A stretch of DNA of 64,000 nt, from assembly GCA_947497175.1 (NCBI GenBank), contig CANMFM010000010.1, positions 1 to 64,000 of the forward strand. Direction: 5' to 3'. Of the stretch, positions 11,205 through 20,884 are shown piece after piece. Every line of letters begins with the position of its first letter. The first letter of the stretch is position 1. Source of the stretch: an uncultured Aquimarina sp. GTDB taxonomy: Bacteria; Bacteroidota; Bacteroidia; Flavobacteriales; Flavobacteriaceae. Made by a program: the position numbers and the translations under genes. The notes below the pieces were generated by a model that had not been told where the DNA came from, searched no databases, and was given only the letters and a program-made list of their open reading frames with translations.

Positions 11205-11999
11205 ATGATGAAAATAAAACTATCCCTGGCTTTTATCTGTTTTGCAGTATCTATGACAATGGCACAAATAACTTCTCGAGTAATGATCGATGGTAAAATA
11301 AGTGCTCCCATCGGAGATGATGTAGAAGGCGTTGTTGTTTATAATCGTAGTACGAATAAAGGTACTATTAGTAATAAAGATGGAGTTTTTAGAATTAGTG
11401 CCGGGATTAATGACAGAATAGAAGTGGTTGCAATGCAATATCAGCATTTTGTTATTTTGGTGGATAAAGGGATTGTAAAGAATAAAAGATTGAATGTTTT
11501 TTTAAATGAATCTGTAAATCAATTAGAAGAAGTAGTCGTTACGCCTTATGATTTGCTTGGTAATGTATCTGTCGATATTAAGAAAATAGGATATAGTGAA
11601 AGCGGTATCACAGAGGCAGCTAAAGAGACTTCTTCCAGGATTAATGATACAGATTATGATTTTACCCCTGATGAATTAACCACTCCAGACAATAAAGCAA
11701 TACCAGAAGATAGATTTATAAATGGGTTAAATTTTGTAAATCTTTTTAAATTGGCTTTTGATAATAAAAATAATTCAAAAAAGAAAAAAGAACCAAAAGA
11801 TATTGATGTCAAAGTTAGGAATATGTACAATGACGATTTCTTTAAGGACTATTTGGCATTAGAAATACATCAAATTAATGATTTTCTGTTTTTTGCCGAG
11901 GATAATGGGTTGAATACAACATACTTCGAAACTGGAAAAGAACTGGATTTGCTGCAATTTTTAGTTGTTCAAAGTAAACTTTATCGTCAACGACAATAA
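11205..11999 (+). CDS. Secreted carboxypeptidase-regulatory-like domain protein
   Basis: 264 residues with a signal peptide ending MTMAQ near 20. Residues 25-110 form a CarboxypepD_reg-like beta-sandwich (GVVVYNRSTNKGTISNKDG, then INDRIEVVAMQYQHF and a closing LEEVVVTPY). These domains commonly begin TonB-dependent receptors in Bacteroidota; here no barrel follows. The rest is polar, with a lysine-rich stretch near 190-200, and is not recognised. Met2 is an alternative start. A paralogue follows 100 bp downstream. Confidence 0.75.
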   Translation: MMKIKLSLAFICFAVSMTMAQITSRVMIDGKISAPIGDDVEGVVVYNRSTNKGTISNKDGVFRISAGINDRIEVVAMQYQHFVILVDKGIVKNKRLNVFLNESVNQLEEVVVTPYDLLGNVSVDIKKIGYSESGITEAAKETSSRINDTDYDFTPDELTTPDNKAIPEDRFINGLNFVNLFKLAFDNKNNSKKKKEPKDIDVKVRNMYNDDFFKDYLALEIHQINDFLFFAEDNGLNTTYFETGKELDLLQFLVVQSKLYRQRQ

Positions 12000-12099
12000 T
12001 AGTGTATTTAAGCTATTGTAATATTTTACTCCCGGTGCCGTCTTTAGTATAGTGATCTCTATTTTTTAAGATATAGTTCAGCAGATAATAATAGGTTAC

Positions 12100-12855
12100 A
12101 TGGCCAGAGTATTAAGTTTCGTGTTTTTTGGTATAACGCTATATGCCTGTGGGCAGCAGGAACACCTTAAAGGAAGAATTTATGCAGATTCTCTGCAAGG
12201 ATTTGCTATTAATATTGTAAACTTTACTCAAAAAATCGGCACCACAAATGACGATCAAGGTTTTTTTGAAATACCTGCCCGAGAAGGAGATTCTATTATT
12301 TTTTCATCGGTTCAATATCAAATTCGCTCTATCATAGTTACAGGGAAACAACTTCAGGAAGAAAGTCTTACTATTGCACTGCTTCCTGTGTTGCAACAAC
12401 TAGAGCAAGTGAATGTGAGTAACATTCAATTATCAGGTAATTTAGATAAGGATGCAGCAGGTATCGCATTATTACCTTATGTTGATAATCAAATATTAGG
12501 TTTGCCTTTTAGTGATAGACCCCAGCCAACATTAATACAAAGAAGAATTTACACTGCAAGATCAGGGGTGTTAGATCTGCCTATCAATTACCTTAATGGT
12601 ACATTGAAAAAGTTAAAACATATAAAAGCTCTGGAAGACTTAAAGCAAATTATACAAAAAGGTGAAACAATGTTTAGCACCGCATTTTATGTTGATGTTT
12701 TGGGGATACCAAAAGAACTAATATCAGATTTTGTGTATTATTGTGCAGAAGAGGATAATTTTGAAAGCCTTCTCGAAAACTCGAAACAACTAAGGTTGTT
12801 AGAGTTTTTTCAGCAAAATGCCAGGTTGTATAAAGAACATAAGAAGATCGATTAA
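12100..12855 (+). CDS. Carboxypeptidase-regulatory-like lipoprotein, paralogue of the preceding gene
   Basis: 251 residues. The N-terminus MARVLSFVFFGITLYACGQQ has a lipobox (LYAC), so it is probably lipid-anchored. Residues 22-105 repeat the same domain order as the upstream neighbour (GFAINIVNFTQKIGTTNDDQ, GDSIIFSSVQYQI, LEQVNVSNIQLSG). The C-terminal part has the same closing pattern in both proteins (LLQFLVVQSKLYRQ and LLEFFQQNARLYKE), which supports a duplication. Function unknown. Confidence 0.72.
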   Translation: MARVLSFVFFGITLYACGQQEHLKGRIYADSLQGFAINIVNFTQKIGTTNDDQGFFEIPAREGDSIIFSSVQYQIRSIIVTGKQLQEESLTIALLPVLQQLEQVNVSNIQLSGNLDKDAAGIALLPYVDNQILGLPFSDRPQPTLIQRRIYTARSGVLDLPINYLNGTLKKLKHIKALEDLKQIIQKGETMFSTAFYVDVLGIPKELISDFVYYCAEEDNFESLLENSKQLRLLEFFQQNARLYKEHKKID

Positions 12856-12955
12856 TATAATTTTTGATATTTTGTACATAAGAATTAGAACTTTGGCACA
12901 ATTTTTTAACTCAAATCTCCAAATTTAATTACATTTAGCATTTTACATTGTATAC

Positions 12956-13465
12956 ATGGCGAATAAATCATTACTGTTATTTCTAATAGCAATTTGTCTT
13001 ACCTTAAGCTCATTTGTAGCCCATAAGTTTTATGTTAGCGTTACACAAGTAGATTATAATGAGGAAGAGAAGTCTTTGCAAATTATCTCGAGGATTTTTA
13101 TTGATGATATAGAAGAAGTGTTACAAGAACGCTATGACAACTCGTTACTCCTCAATTCTACTGAAGAAACGGATAAAGTAGATCAATATCTTGGACAGTA
13201 TTTTAAGCAGAAATTAAAATTTACCGTAAATGGTAAAGAAGTTTCTTTTATATTTTTAGGTAAAGAATACGAAGATGATCTCGTTATAAGTTATTTAGAA
13301 ATCGAAAATATTAATTCCTTAGACACTATAGAAATCTCGAATGAAATTTTAATGGATCTTTTTGAAGAACAACAAAACATTGTGCATGTTAAAAAAGAAG
13401 ATCAGCGAAAGAGCCTAATTTTAGAAGATGGTAGAAGTACAGGGGTGTTAAAATTTAGCAAATGA
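12956..13465 (+). CDS. DUF6702 family secreted protein
   Basis: 169 residues. An N-terminal hydrophobic segment (LLLFLIAICLTLSSFVAHKF) is followed by the family pattern HKFYVSVTQVDYN and SLQIISRIFIDDIEEVLQERY. Such proteins are common in Flavobacteriia beside M1 metallopeptidases, as here (65 bp upstream of one). The function is unknown. Confidence 0.8.
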   Translation: MANKSLLLFLIAICLTLSSFVAHKFYVSVTQVDYNEEEKSLQIISRIFIDDIEEVLQERYDNSLLLNSTEETDKVDQYLGQYFKQKLKFTVNGKEVSFIFLGKEYEDDLVISYLEIENINSLDTIEISNEILMDLFEEQQNIVHVKKEDQRKSLILEDGRSTGVLKFSK

Positions 13466-13529
13466 AACGCTAAACTTTTAAAAAACGACTATTTTGCAAA
13501 TTATTTTCAATTAACTCAAAATTACTCAA

Positions 13530-15845
13530 ATGAAAAATGTATTTAAGATTCTTTTGGCAACCATTCTAATGTCAGGAACTATTACATATGCTCAAAATCA
13601 GGATACCTCGGGGAAAACTCGCGAATTGGGCCACACCAATCAGAATAAATTCAAGCAGATGTACGAAGAGTTTGCTACTCCAAATATGTATAGAACTGCT
13701 TCAGGGGCTCCGGGGTCTGCATACTATCAGCAGCAAGCAGATTATAAAATGGATATAGAGCTCGATGATAAAAATAAAAAAATTACAGGTAAAGAGACTA
13801 TAACCTATACCAATAACTCACCAGACAACTTAGAGTTTCTTTGGGTGCAATTAGATCAAAATATGCGTGCAAAAGATTCTAAAACTCCACTCATTCAAGG
13901 AAGCGGTGTAGACCTTGCAAATACACCCAAGGGTTTTTTAACTAAATACATGTCAGAACCTTTTGACGGAGGGTTTAATATCACTTCTGTGAAAGATATA
14001 AATGGTAAGGCGTTAAGGCATACTATTAACAGAACCATGATGAGAGTTGAGATGCCAAAGGATTTAGAACCTGGAGGTAAGTTTGTGTTCTCAATAGATT
14101 GGTGGTACAATATCAATGATCATGTAAACGGACGCGGCAGGTCGGGTTATGAAGAGTTTGAAGATGGCAACAGAGCTTATGTTATTGCTCAGTTTTACCC
14201 AAGAATGGCAGTTTATAACGATGTCGAAGGATGGCAAAATCATCAATTCTGGGGACGTGGAGAATTTGCCCTGCCTTTTGGTAATTTTGAAGTAAATATT
14301 ACGGTTCCTGCAGACCATATTTTAGACGGTACAGGAGTGCTAACAAATAGAAAAGAAGTATTTACAAAAGAGATGATGAGTCGGTATGATAAAGCAAAAA
14401 AATCATACGACAATCCGGTAATTATCGTTTCTCAGGAAGAAGCAGATAAAGCCTCTACATCTTTTTCAGATAAAAAGAAAACCTGGAAATTAAAAGCTGA
14501 AAATGTTCGTGATTTTGGTTTTGCAACCTCAAGAAGATTTATCTGGGATATGATGGCAGTCAAAATAGGGGATAGAGATGTGATGGCGGTGTCCATGTAT
14601 CCGAAAGAAGGAAATCCACTATGGGAAGATTGGTCGACAAAAGTAGTAGCGAGTACTTTAAAATCCTATAGCCGAATGACATTTGATTATCCGTATCATA
14701 AAGCGATTTCGGTACACGCTAAAAATCAGGGGATGGAATATCCCATGATCTGTTGGAACTATGGTAGACCAGATCCCAATGGTGCGTATTCTGATAGGGT
14801 TAAGTACGGAATGATGAGTGTTATTATTCACGAGGTAGGTCATAACTTTTTTCCGATGATCGTAAATAGTGATGAGCGTCAATGGACCTGGATGGATGAA
14901 GGTCTTAATACTTTTGTACAATATGTTGCAGAGCAAGATTTTGGAGAGTGGTATCCCACTGCGTTAGGAAAAGATAAAAAATATCCGTCCAGACGAGGAC
15001 CGGCAGAAAAAATTGTGCCTTACATGAGTGGTAACCAGAACCGTTTATCTCCTATAATGACACAATCTAATAATATTCATCAATTTGGCCCCAATGCCTA
15101 TGCAAAACCTGCAACCGGATTAAATATCCTTAGAGAAACGGTAATGGGTAGAGAACTTTTTGATTACGCATTCAGAACCTATTCTCAACGATGGATGTTT
15201 AAGCACCCAACACCCGAAGATTTTTTCAGAACCATGGAAGATGCTTCAGCAGTAGATTTAGATTGGTTTTGGAGAGGCTGGTTTTATACCACCGATTATA
15301 CAGATATAGGTGTGAGTAAGGTTAAAAAGTTTGTGGTTTCAAAAATTCCAACGTTAGAATCACAAAAATTTGCTGCCAATGATAGAAGGTTAAGGTTTGC
15401 AGATCCAACAGATTTAGTGGTCATGGTAGAAGAGGGAAGCAGTGATTATACCAGAATTAAAGGGAATGATGGTATTATTGAAGATCCAAAAAAACTTAAA
15501 GAGTATTTAATGGATAACTTTTCTGCTGAAGAAAGAGCAAGAATGAAAAGTCCGAAATTTTTCTATGAGATTACCTTTGAAAAACCCGGAGGGCTGGTAA
15601 TGCCTCTAATAGTAGAATATACCTATGAAGATGGTACCTCTGAAACAATTACATATCCTGCAGAGATCTGGCGTAAAAATGATAATTCTATAAAAAGAGC
15701 TATGGCTACAGAGAAAGCAATTTCAAAAATAGTTGTGGATCCGAATAATGAGACAGCAGATATAGATACCTCTAATAATAGTTGGCCCAGACAAAAAAAA
15801 TCAGGAAAGTTTCAAGAATTCAAAAACAAAGTCAAAGGACAATAG
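13530..15845 (+). CDS. M1 family zinc metallopeptidase
   Basis: 771 residues with a signal peptide ending TYAQ near 21. The gluzincin motif HEVGH (His434, Glu435, His438) is followed by WMDEGLN with Glu457, giving the exact HEXXH-X18-E zinc site. The usual M1 exopeptidase motif GAMEN is replaced by NQGMEYPM at about 400. The N-terminal beta domain (60-280) and the C-terminal extension match large flavobacterial M1 peptidases thought to act in the periplasm or outside the cell. The last 25 residues are basic and lack a recognisable type IX sorting domain. Confidence 0.9.
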   Translation: MKNVFKILLATILMSGTITYAQNQDTSGKTRELGHTNQNKFKQMYEEFATPNMYRTASGAPGSAYYQQQADYKMDIELDDKNKKITGKETITYTNNSPDNLEFLWVQLDQNMRAKDSKTPLIQGSGVDLANTPKGFLTKYMSEPFDGGFNITSVKDINGKALRHTINRTMMRVEMPKDLEPGGKFVFSIDWWYNINDHVNGRGRSGYEEFEDGNRAYVIAQFYPRMAVYNDVEGWQNHQFWGRGEFALPFGNFEVNITVPADHILDGTGVLTNRKEVFTKEMMSRYDKAKKSYDNPVIIVSQEEADKASTSFSDKKKTWKLKAENVRDFGFATSRRFIWDMMAVKIGDRDVMAVSMYPKEGNPLWEDWSTKVVASTLKSYSRMTFDYPYHKAISVHAKNQGMEYPMICWNYGRPDPNGAYSDRVKYGMMSVIIHEVGHNFFPMIVNSDERQWTWMDEGLNTFVQYVAEQDFGEWYPTALGKDKKYPSRRGPAEKIVPYMSGNQNRLSPIMTQSNNIHQFGPNAYAKPATGLNILRETVMGRELFDYAFRTYSQRWMFKHPTPEDFFRTMEDASAVDLDWFWRGWFYTTDYTDIGVSKVKKFVVSKIPTLESQKFAANDRRLRFADPTDLVVMVEEGSSDYTRIKGNDGIIEDPKKLKEYLMDNFSAEERARMKSPKFFYEITFEKPGGLVMPLIVEYTYEDGTSETITYPAEIWRKNDNSIKRAMATEKAISKIVVDPNNETADIDTSNNSWPRQKKSGKFQEFKNKVKGQ

Positions 15846-15868
15846 TTAAAAAGTCTATTTTCTTTATA

Positions 15869-15906
15869 AAAAGCCATCCCAATACAATTAGGATGGCTTT
15901 TGTTTT
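15869..15906. terminator. Terminator after the M1 peptidase
   Basis: An 11-bp perfect stem AAAAGCCATCC / GGATGGCTTTT with a loop of 11 nt, followed by a T-rich tract. Confidence 0.85.
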
Positions 15907-15918
15907 AACGATATTCTA

Positions 15919-15926
15919 TATATTTG
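15919..15926 (+). promoter_or_regulatory. -7 promoter box next to the tatA start codon
   Basis: TATATTTG fits TAnnTTTG and ends 4 bp before the ATG at 15931. With the usual 5-7 nt to the transcription start, the mRNA would begin at or next to the start codon (leaderless). TTG at 15900-15902 may be the -33 element with a 16-bp spacer. Confidence 0.5.
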
Positions 15927-15930
15927 CACT

Positions 15931-16224
15931 ATGATTACTATACCTTTATTTATTAGCGGAACAGAAATAGCCTTCATCGTTTTTATACTGGTGATGGTTT
16001 TTGGGGCTGATAAAATCCCCGAAATTGCTCGTGGCTTAGGTAAAGGTATGCGAATCGTTAAAGATGCAACGAATGACATCAAAACTGAAATCACCAAAAG
16101 TGCAGAAAAGCATGGTATAGATACAGATATACCGAATTCAATTACTTCAGATATCAAAAAAGAGGTTGATCAAGTCAAAGACGATATCAACAAGATTACC
16201 GGTCCGGTAAAACGAAACCTCTAA
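15931..16224 (+). CDS. tatA: Twin-arginine translocase subunit TatA/TatE
   Basis: 97 residues: a single N-terminal membrane helix (TEIAFIVFILVMVFGADKIPE), then the amphipathic helix PEIARGLGKGMRIVKDATNDI and a charged tail, the TatA layout. It forms the pore of the Tat pathway that exports folded proteins across the inner membrane. It stands alone between two terminator-separated protease genes; tatC is not nearby. Confidence 0.9.
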   Translation: MITIPLFISGTEIAFIVFILVMVFGADKIPEIARGLGKGMRIVKDATNDIKTEITKSAEKHGIDTDIPNSITSDIKKEVDQVKDDINKITGPVKRNL

Positions 16225-16561
16225 ACATCCCCTGTATTTTTAAGATTTACTTAATATGAGTATGCTTTTTTTTAGTATTCTTTAAAAAAATATCATTTTT
16301 TTTAGGATTACCATAAATATGTTTTCTTCGCTATTAAACCTCAATGTTTATCTGGGTTTCAGGGAAATTTTAACCTTTCCAAAGATACTGTGCAAGCATA
16401 ATATTTTAGTTTTTATTGGTATTATCTTAATAAACAGTCTTATTATTTAACGAATATTTAATATATTAGCTTTTAAATTAACTAAATGATAATTATTCCG
16501 CGTCCCAAGGATTTTTTATTACGTAGGCTTTTTATACACAAACTCATAAATCTTATTCAAA
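16225..16561. other. Intergenic region upstream of the subtilase
   Basis: 337 bp, AT-rich, with no ORF worth calling and no clear terminator for tatA. I see no promoter with a good TAnnTTTG match. Confidence 0.5.
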
Positions 16562-18031
16562 ATGAAAAAAATTGCACTTTTTGCCTTTGGGCTTATTCTT
16601 GTGTTCTCATGTTCAAAAGAAGACCCTAATGAAATTATTGATCCAACCTCAGATTTTTCTCAATCTCAAGAGTTATTATCCAAGAAAGTAATTAATGATT
16701 ATATCGAAAGCCAATTAAGACAACATGGAGATGTTAACTGGATGGAGGCTCCTGATGATATTCTATACAGTGCTGTAATGCATGGCGATAAAGTTTTAAG
16801 TGTTGGTTTTGGTAATGAAGGAGAAAGCTTTTCTATTGAAAAATCCTCTAGATTAATAGATGCCAAGAAAAATATATTAAATATTGTACGATCTTCTGAA
16901 GACATATCAAAATCTGATGGAATTGTCTATGATTATGATGTGCTTAATGCAATTGATGTTCAAATTTCAGATATCGAAACTATAAGAGCATTAAAATCTG
17001 CAAATCAGATTCGATATCTTGATCCTTTGGGCTATGAGTCTTTTTTATTAAACGATGACGAAATACAGCCAAAATCTTTTGGCTGTGACAGAGGTGGTAT
17101 TACAATTAATAGCCAGGACTATAGGGTGATATCCCCTAATTCATGGTTACCTTGGTCTTTTGATATTCACAAAGTGCCTCAGGCATGGAATTACAGTACC
17201 GGAGCGGGTATCACTATCGGTTTAATAGATACAGGAATATCATCAAATCAAAATCTACTTGGTAGCGGGTTTAATGATGGGTTTTCTACCGGCAGAACTG
17301 TACAACGATTTGGAACATTTGATGGCTCTGATAGTGATCAATGTGGTCATGGTACCTCTATGGCATCTGCTATGGCTTCACCTAGAAATGATGATGGGAT
17401 GCCAGTAGGAGTAGCTTACAATGCTAATCTTGTTGCGTACAGAGGCACAGGTGATGTGTTGTTAGAAAGTTCTAGAGAACGCAGAGGGGTTAGCAATGCA
17501 TTAAGACAGCTTGGTGATCGATCAGATGTACGTATTATTTCAATGTCGATTGGGTATTTATGGTCTATTGGTAGTATAAAAGATGCGGTGCGATATGCGC
17601 ATAATAGAGGTAAACTTATTATTGCCGCTGGGGGTACATCTACTGGTTTTACTAATTGGTATCCTGTAATTTTTCCGGCAAGTATGTCAGAAACTGTAGC
17701 GGTTACAGGAATTAAAGATAATGGCTATAATCGTTGTAGTAATTGTCATAGCGGTAGACAAATCGATTTTACTATCGTAATGCAAAGAGCTTCAAATAAT
17801 GATAGAACCGTTCCTGTTGTTGGCTTTAATACAAACGATAGAAATGTAGTAGGAGGCTCATCTGTAGCGACAGCAACAACTGCAGGTATAGCAGCTTTGG
17901 TATGGGCACGTAACCCTAATCTGAGTAGAGATCAGGTGCTTGATAAATTAAGAAGAGCAGGAGAGTTTTATCCTAATCGTAATAGAAGATATGGCTATGG
18001 TAATATTGATGCCCTCAAAGCCGTTCAATAG
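16562..18031 (+). CDS. S8 family serine peptidase (subtilase) lipoprotein
   Basis: 489 residues. Signal sequence with lipobox LVFSC (Cys18) predicts a lipid-anchored protein. A propeptide-like region runs to about 185. The catalytic triad is visible: Asp223 in GLIDTGIS, His263 in CGHGTSMASAMASP, and Ser434 in GGSSVATATTAG, where the usual GTS reads GSS. The catalytic Asn region may be AAGGTSTGF near 358, with Gly in place of the usual Asn. A transcription terminator follows. Confidence 0.9.
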   Translation: MKKIALFAFGLILVFSCSKEDPNEIIDPTSDFSQSQELLSKKVINDYIESQLRQHGDVNWMEAPDDILYSAVMHGDKVLSVGFGNEGESFSIEKSSRLIDAKKNILNIVRSSEDISKSDGIVYDYDVLNAIDVQISDIETIRALKSANQIRYLDPLGYESFLLNDDEIQPKSFGCDRGGITINSQDYRVISPNSWLPWSFDIHKVPQAWNYSTGAGITIGLIDTGISSNQNLLGSGFNDGFSTGRTVQRFGTFDGSDSDQCGHGTSMASAMASPRNDDGMPVGVAYNANLVAYRGTGDVLLESSRERRGVSNALRQLGDRSDVRIISMSIGYLWSIGSIKDAVRYAHNRGKLIIAAGGTSTGFTNWYPVIFPASMSETVAVTGIKDNGYNRCSNCHSGRQIDFTIVMQRASNNDRTVPVVGFNTNDRNVVGGSSVATATTAGIAALVWARNPNLSRDQVLDKLRRAGEFYPNRNRRYGYGNIDALKAVQ

Positions 18032-18058
18032 TATTGTATTGTAATTGAAATAGAGTAG

Positions 18059-18085
18059 AAAAGGAACTTTTTAAAAGTTCCTTTT
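18059..18085. terminator. Bidirectional terminator
   Basis: The inverted repeat AAAAGGAACTTTT / AAAAGTTCCTTTT lies between the convergent subtilase and O-methyltransferase genes, with T-rich DNA on the subtilase side. Confidence 0.8.
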
Positions 18086-18090
18086 CTTTT

Positions 18091-18732
18091 TTATACAACT
18101 CTACTAATGGTAAGCCCGTCCCTGATCGGCAATACAACTGTTTCTATTCTCTTGTCTTTGACTAAAAGCTCGTTATACTCGAGAAGGGCTTTTGTAGATA
18201 GATCTTCTTCTGCAACTTCCTGAATTACTTTTCCACTCCATAAGACGTTGTCAGATAGGATGACCCCGCCAGTATTCATTTTATCGATAATTAATTTGAA
18301 ATACGTTGGATAATTAGGTTTGTCTGCATCAATAAATACTAAATCAAATGAAATATCGAGATTAGGGATAATTTTGGTCGCATCACCGATATGTTGATAA
18401 ATTTGTTTTCCAAAAGAAGAAAGATTAAAATATTTTCTCTGAAAGTCCTCTAATTCTTCATTAATATCAATAGTATGCAATACCCCATCTTTTTGCATTC
18501 CTTCGGCTAAACAAAGGGCAGAGTACCCTGTATATGTTCCGATTTCCAGGATATTTTTTGGAGTGATAAGTTTAGATAACATGCTTAGAACACGCCCCTG
18601 ATATGGACCGCTAAGCATTCGAGGTTGTAAGATTTTTTGATAGGTTTCTCGGGTAAGTTGTTGTAATAATTCGGGTTCTTGTTGTGTATGTTTTATTATA
18701 TAATTGTCTAATTCTTCAGAAATGAAATGCAT
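18091..18732 (-). CDS. O-methyltransferase (caffeoyl-CoA OMT-like)
   Basis: 213 residues from Met at 18732. This start was chosen over an upstream in-frame ATG (18753) because the family begins at MHFISEELDNYI. SAM motif ILEIGTYTGYSALCLAEG near 60-77, acidic DIN after strand 2, FDLVFIDADKPNYPTYF near 131, and LSDNVLWSGKV near 165 are typical of the metal-dependent O-methyltransferase family. The substrate is unknown. Confidence 0.88.
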   Translation of the reverse strand: MHFISEELDNYIIKHTQQEPELLQQLTRETYQKILQPRMLSGPYQGRVLSMLSKLITPKNILEIGTYTGYSALCLAEGMQKDGVLHTIDINEELEDFQRKYFNLSSFGKQIYQHIGDATKIIPNLDISFDLVFIDADKPNYPTYFKLIIDKMNTGGVILSDNVLWSGKVIQEVAEEDLSTKALLEYNELLVKDKRIETVVLPIRDGLTISRVV

Positions 18733-19130
18733 GTAAAAAACTTTTTTAAACAAAGTTAAGCTTTCTCTGAATGTATTTAATCCCGGTAAAAAGATAAATT
18801 ATTCAAAATTTGAAAGTTTTACCCATCTAAATTGTCTTAGTTATCTTAAGACAAATCCTGAAATCTTTAGAGTATCCATCATACATTTAAATATGGTATA
18901 GATCCTAAAGCGCTCTGATTAATTCTGTTTATAAACATGCTCTACACATAAATAGGATTTTATTTGTGCTTGCTAGGTTTTACTTTAATTAAGGTGAAGG
19001 AGAGTAACCGATTAGAAATCAGGTGTTTCATGTTATTGATTCAGTTGCTACTACGATAAGCTATAGGGATTGCCCAATAAGAAGACTACCCTGATACATA
19101 AGATAGCCTTCCTTAAAAAATTTAAAAAAA
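18733..19130. other. Intergenic region between the O-methyltransferase and the small peptide gene
   Basis: 398 bp with no ORF of reasonable quality. An imperfect hairpin (GAAGACTACC ... GATAGCCTTC, about 19081-19113) lies just past the stop of the minus-strand peptide gene and may terminate it. Confidence 0.4.
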
Positions 19131-19301
19131 TTAATATGGACCTCCTGGATCTAAACAGAAGCAACCAATACATTCTGTTCCTGGAGGGCAATCACTGTCC
19201 GTCTGGCACTGCCCTATAGGATGTGTACCTGCACTAATGGATTGTTGCTCGTCTTTTTTGAGGGTTTTAACTCCGTTTAATTTTAAAATGTTTTTTAACA
19301 T
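19131..19301 (-). CDS. Small GG-leader, cysteine-rich natural-product precursor-like peptide
   Basis: 56 residues from ATG at 19301. The first 25 (MLKNILKLNGVKTLKKDEQQ followed by SISAG) form a lysine-rich leader with EQQSI before a Gly-containing processing site, as in Bacteroidota GG-type peptide precursors. The following 31 residues hold five Cys (32, 38, 44, 47, 49) in CQTDSDCPPGTECIGCFC, with a knottin-like Cys/Gly/Pro pattern. A second peptide at 33930-34079 shares the leader end. No modification enzyme or C39 transporter is visible nearby. The product and its activity are unknown. Confidence 0.7.
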   Translation of the reverse strand: MLKNILKLNGVKTLKKDEQQSISAGTHPIGQCQTDSDCPPGTECIGCFCLDPGGPY

Positions 19302-19588
19302 GATATCATAGTTTATGAGATAAATTTTACCCGAACACTTATAGACACTCAGGTTTTGTGTCTTAAATATTGTGAGGTTTCAAAAATGGAATCTTTTTCA
19401 ATACGCCAATGTCAATTGTATAAATATTAGATAAATATAAATTTATTAAATCACAGTCTCATATTATGACACTGGCTGTTATACAAATGTTAATCTTTTA
19501 TGAAATGACATAAAAGATATCGTATCATTAGGAAGAGATTTTTCTTCATGTTGTTTCTAATCTGTATTTTTGAATCAAAACACCAAGA

Positions 19589-20884
19589 ATGCAGTTTGAG
19601 AATACTTTAGAATTTGCTCAAGAACTAGATCAGAAGGATCCATTAAGATCGTATAGAGATCATTTTCTTTTTCCGAAGGTAAATGAAAAACAAGTCATAT
19701 ATTTTACAGGAAATTCTCTTGGTCTTCAACCTAAGAATACTAAGAAATTTGTAGATGAGGTCATGCACGATTGGGCAGAACTTGCAGTTGAAGGGCATTT
19801 TTATGCAGAAAAACCCTGGTGGGATTATCATGAGCGATTGGCTACACCTCTGGGAAAAATTGTTGGAGCAAAACCTTCAGAAATAACTGTAATGAACACC
19901 CTTACGGTCAACCTGCATTTGTTGATGGTTTCTTTCTACAGACCCAAAGGAAAAAGATATAAAATTATTTGCGAAGAAAAAGCTTTTCCTAGTGATCAAT
20001 ATATGCTACAAAGCCAGGTTCGTTTTCATGGATATGATCCCAACGATGCAATTGTAGAAATTAAGAAGCGAGAAGGAGAACACAATTTTAGAACTGAAGA
20101 TATTCTGGCCGCGATTAATGAAATAGGCGAAGAGTGTGCTCTTATTTTAATAGGTGGTGTAAACTACTATACAGGACAGGTTTTTGATATGGAAACCATC
20201 ACAAAAGCCGGGCATGATATTGGCGCTTTTGTAGGTTGGGATCTTGCTCATGCAGCCGGAAATATCAAATTAAAGTTACACGATTGGGATGTTGATTTTG
20301 CATCCTGGTGTAGTTACAAATATATGAATAGTGGTCCTGGTAATGCATCAGGTACTTTTATACATGAGCGTTTTCATAATCAAAAAGATATTCCAAGATT
20401 TGAAGGATGGTGGGGGACAAGCAGAGAAACACGTTTTCTTATGAAACCAGAATTCGAACCCATGCCTAATGCCGATGCCTGGCAGTTAAGTAATGCTCCC
20501 ATTTTATCCTTAGCACCGTATTTGGCATCTCTAGAATTATTTGATGAGGTGGGTATGGATGCGTTACTCAAAAAACGAAACCTAATCGTTGCTTATTTAG
20601 AGTATATTCTTAAAGAAATAGATACGCAAGTAGAAAGTACTTTTGAAATTATTACTCCCACTGCTCCAGAAGAACGCGGAACCCAACTTTCAGTATTTTT
20701 ACACGGTGAAGGGAGAGCGTTATTCGAATATCTCATGAAAAATGGCGTAATAACCGATTGGAGAGAACCTAATGTAATCCGACTTGCACCTGCACCTTTT
20801 TATTGTTCTTTTGAAGATATGTATCGATTTGGACAGATACTAAAACAAGGGATTTTAAAAAAGAATGAAGTGCTTAAAAATTAA
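19589..20884 (+). CDS. kynU: Kynureninase
   Basis: 431 residues, close to the family length. This PLP enzyme splits kynurenine or 3-hydroxykynurenine into anthranilate or 3-hydroxyanthranilate plus alanine. Visible are FTGNSLGLQPK near 38, FPSDQYMLQSQ near 136, GWDLAHAAGN near 217-226 and the PLP lysine Lys244 in CSYKYMNSGPG. RFEGWWG follows. It ends overlapping by 3 bp the stop of a convergent AraC regulator. Confidence 0.96.
   Translation: MQFENTLEFAQELDQKDPLRSYRDHFLFPKVNEKQVIYFTGNSLGLQPKNTKKFVDEVMHDWAELAVEGHFYAEKPWWDYHERLATPLGKIVGAKPSEITVMNTLTVNLHLLMVSFYRPKGKRYKIICEEKAFPSDQYMLQSQVRFHGYDPNDAIVEIKKREGEHNFRTEDILAAINEIGEECALILIGGVNYYTGQVFDMETITKAGHDIGAFVGWDLAHAAGNIKLKLHDWDVDFASWCSYKYMNSGPGNASGTFIHERFHNQKDIPRFEGWWGTSRETRFLMKPEFEPMPNADAWQLSNAPILSLAPYLASLELFDEVGMDALLKKRNLIVAYLEYILKEIDTQVESTFEIITPTAPEERGTQLSVFLHGEGRALFEYLMKNGVITDWREPNVIRLAPAPFYCSFEDMYRFGQILKQGILKKNEVLKN

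Noticed and set aside
18960..19060. 23-codon frame MKHLISNRLLSFTLIKVKPS on the minus strand
   Set aside because: Too short and without supporting motif or site.
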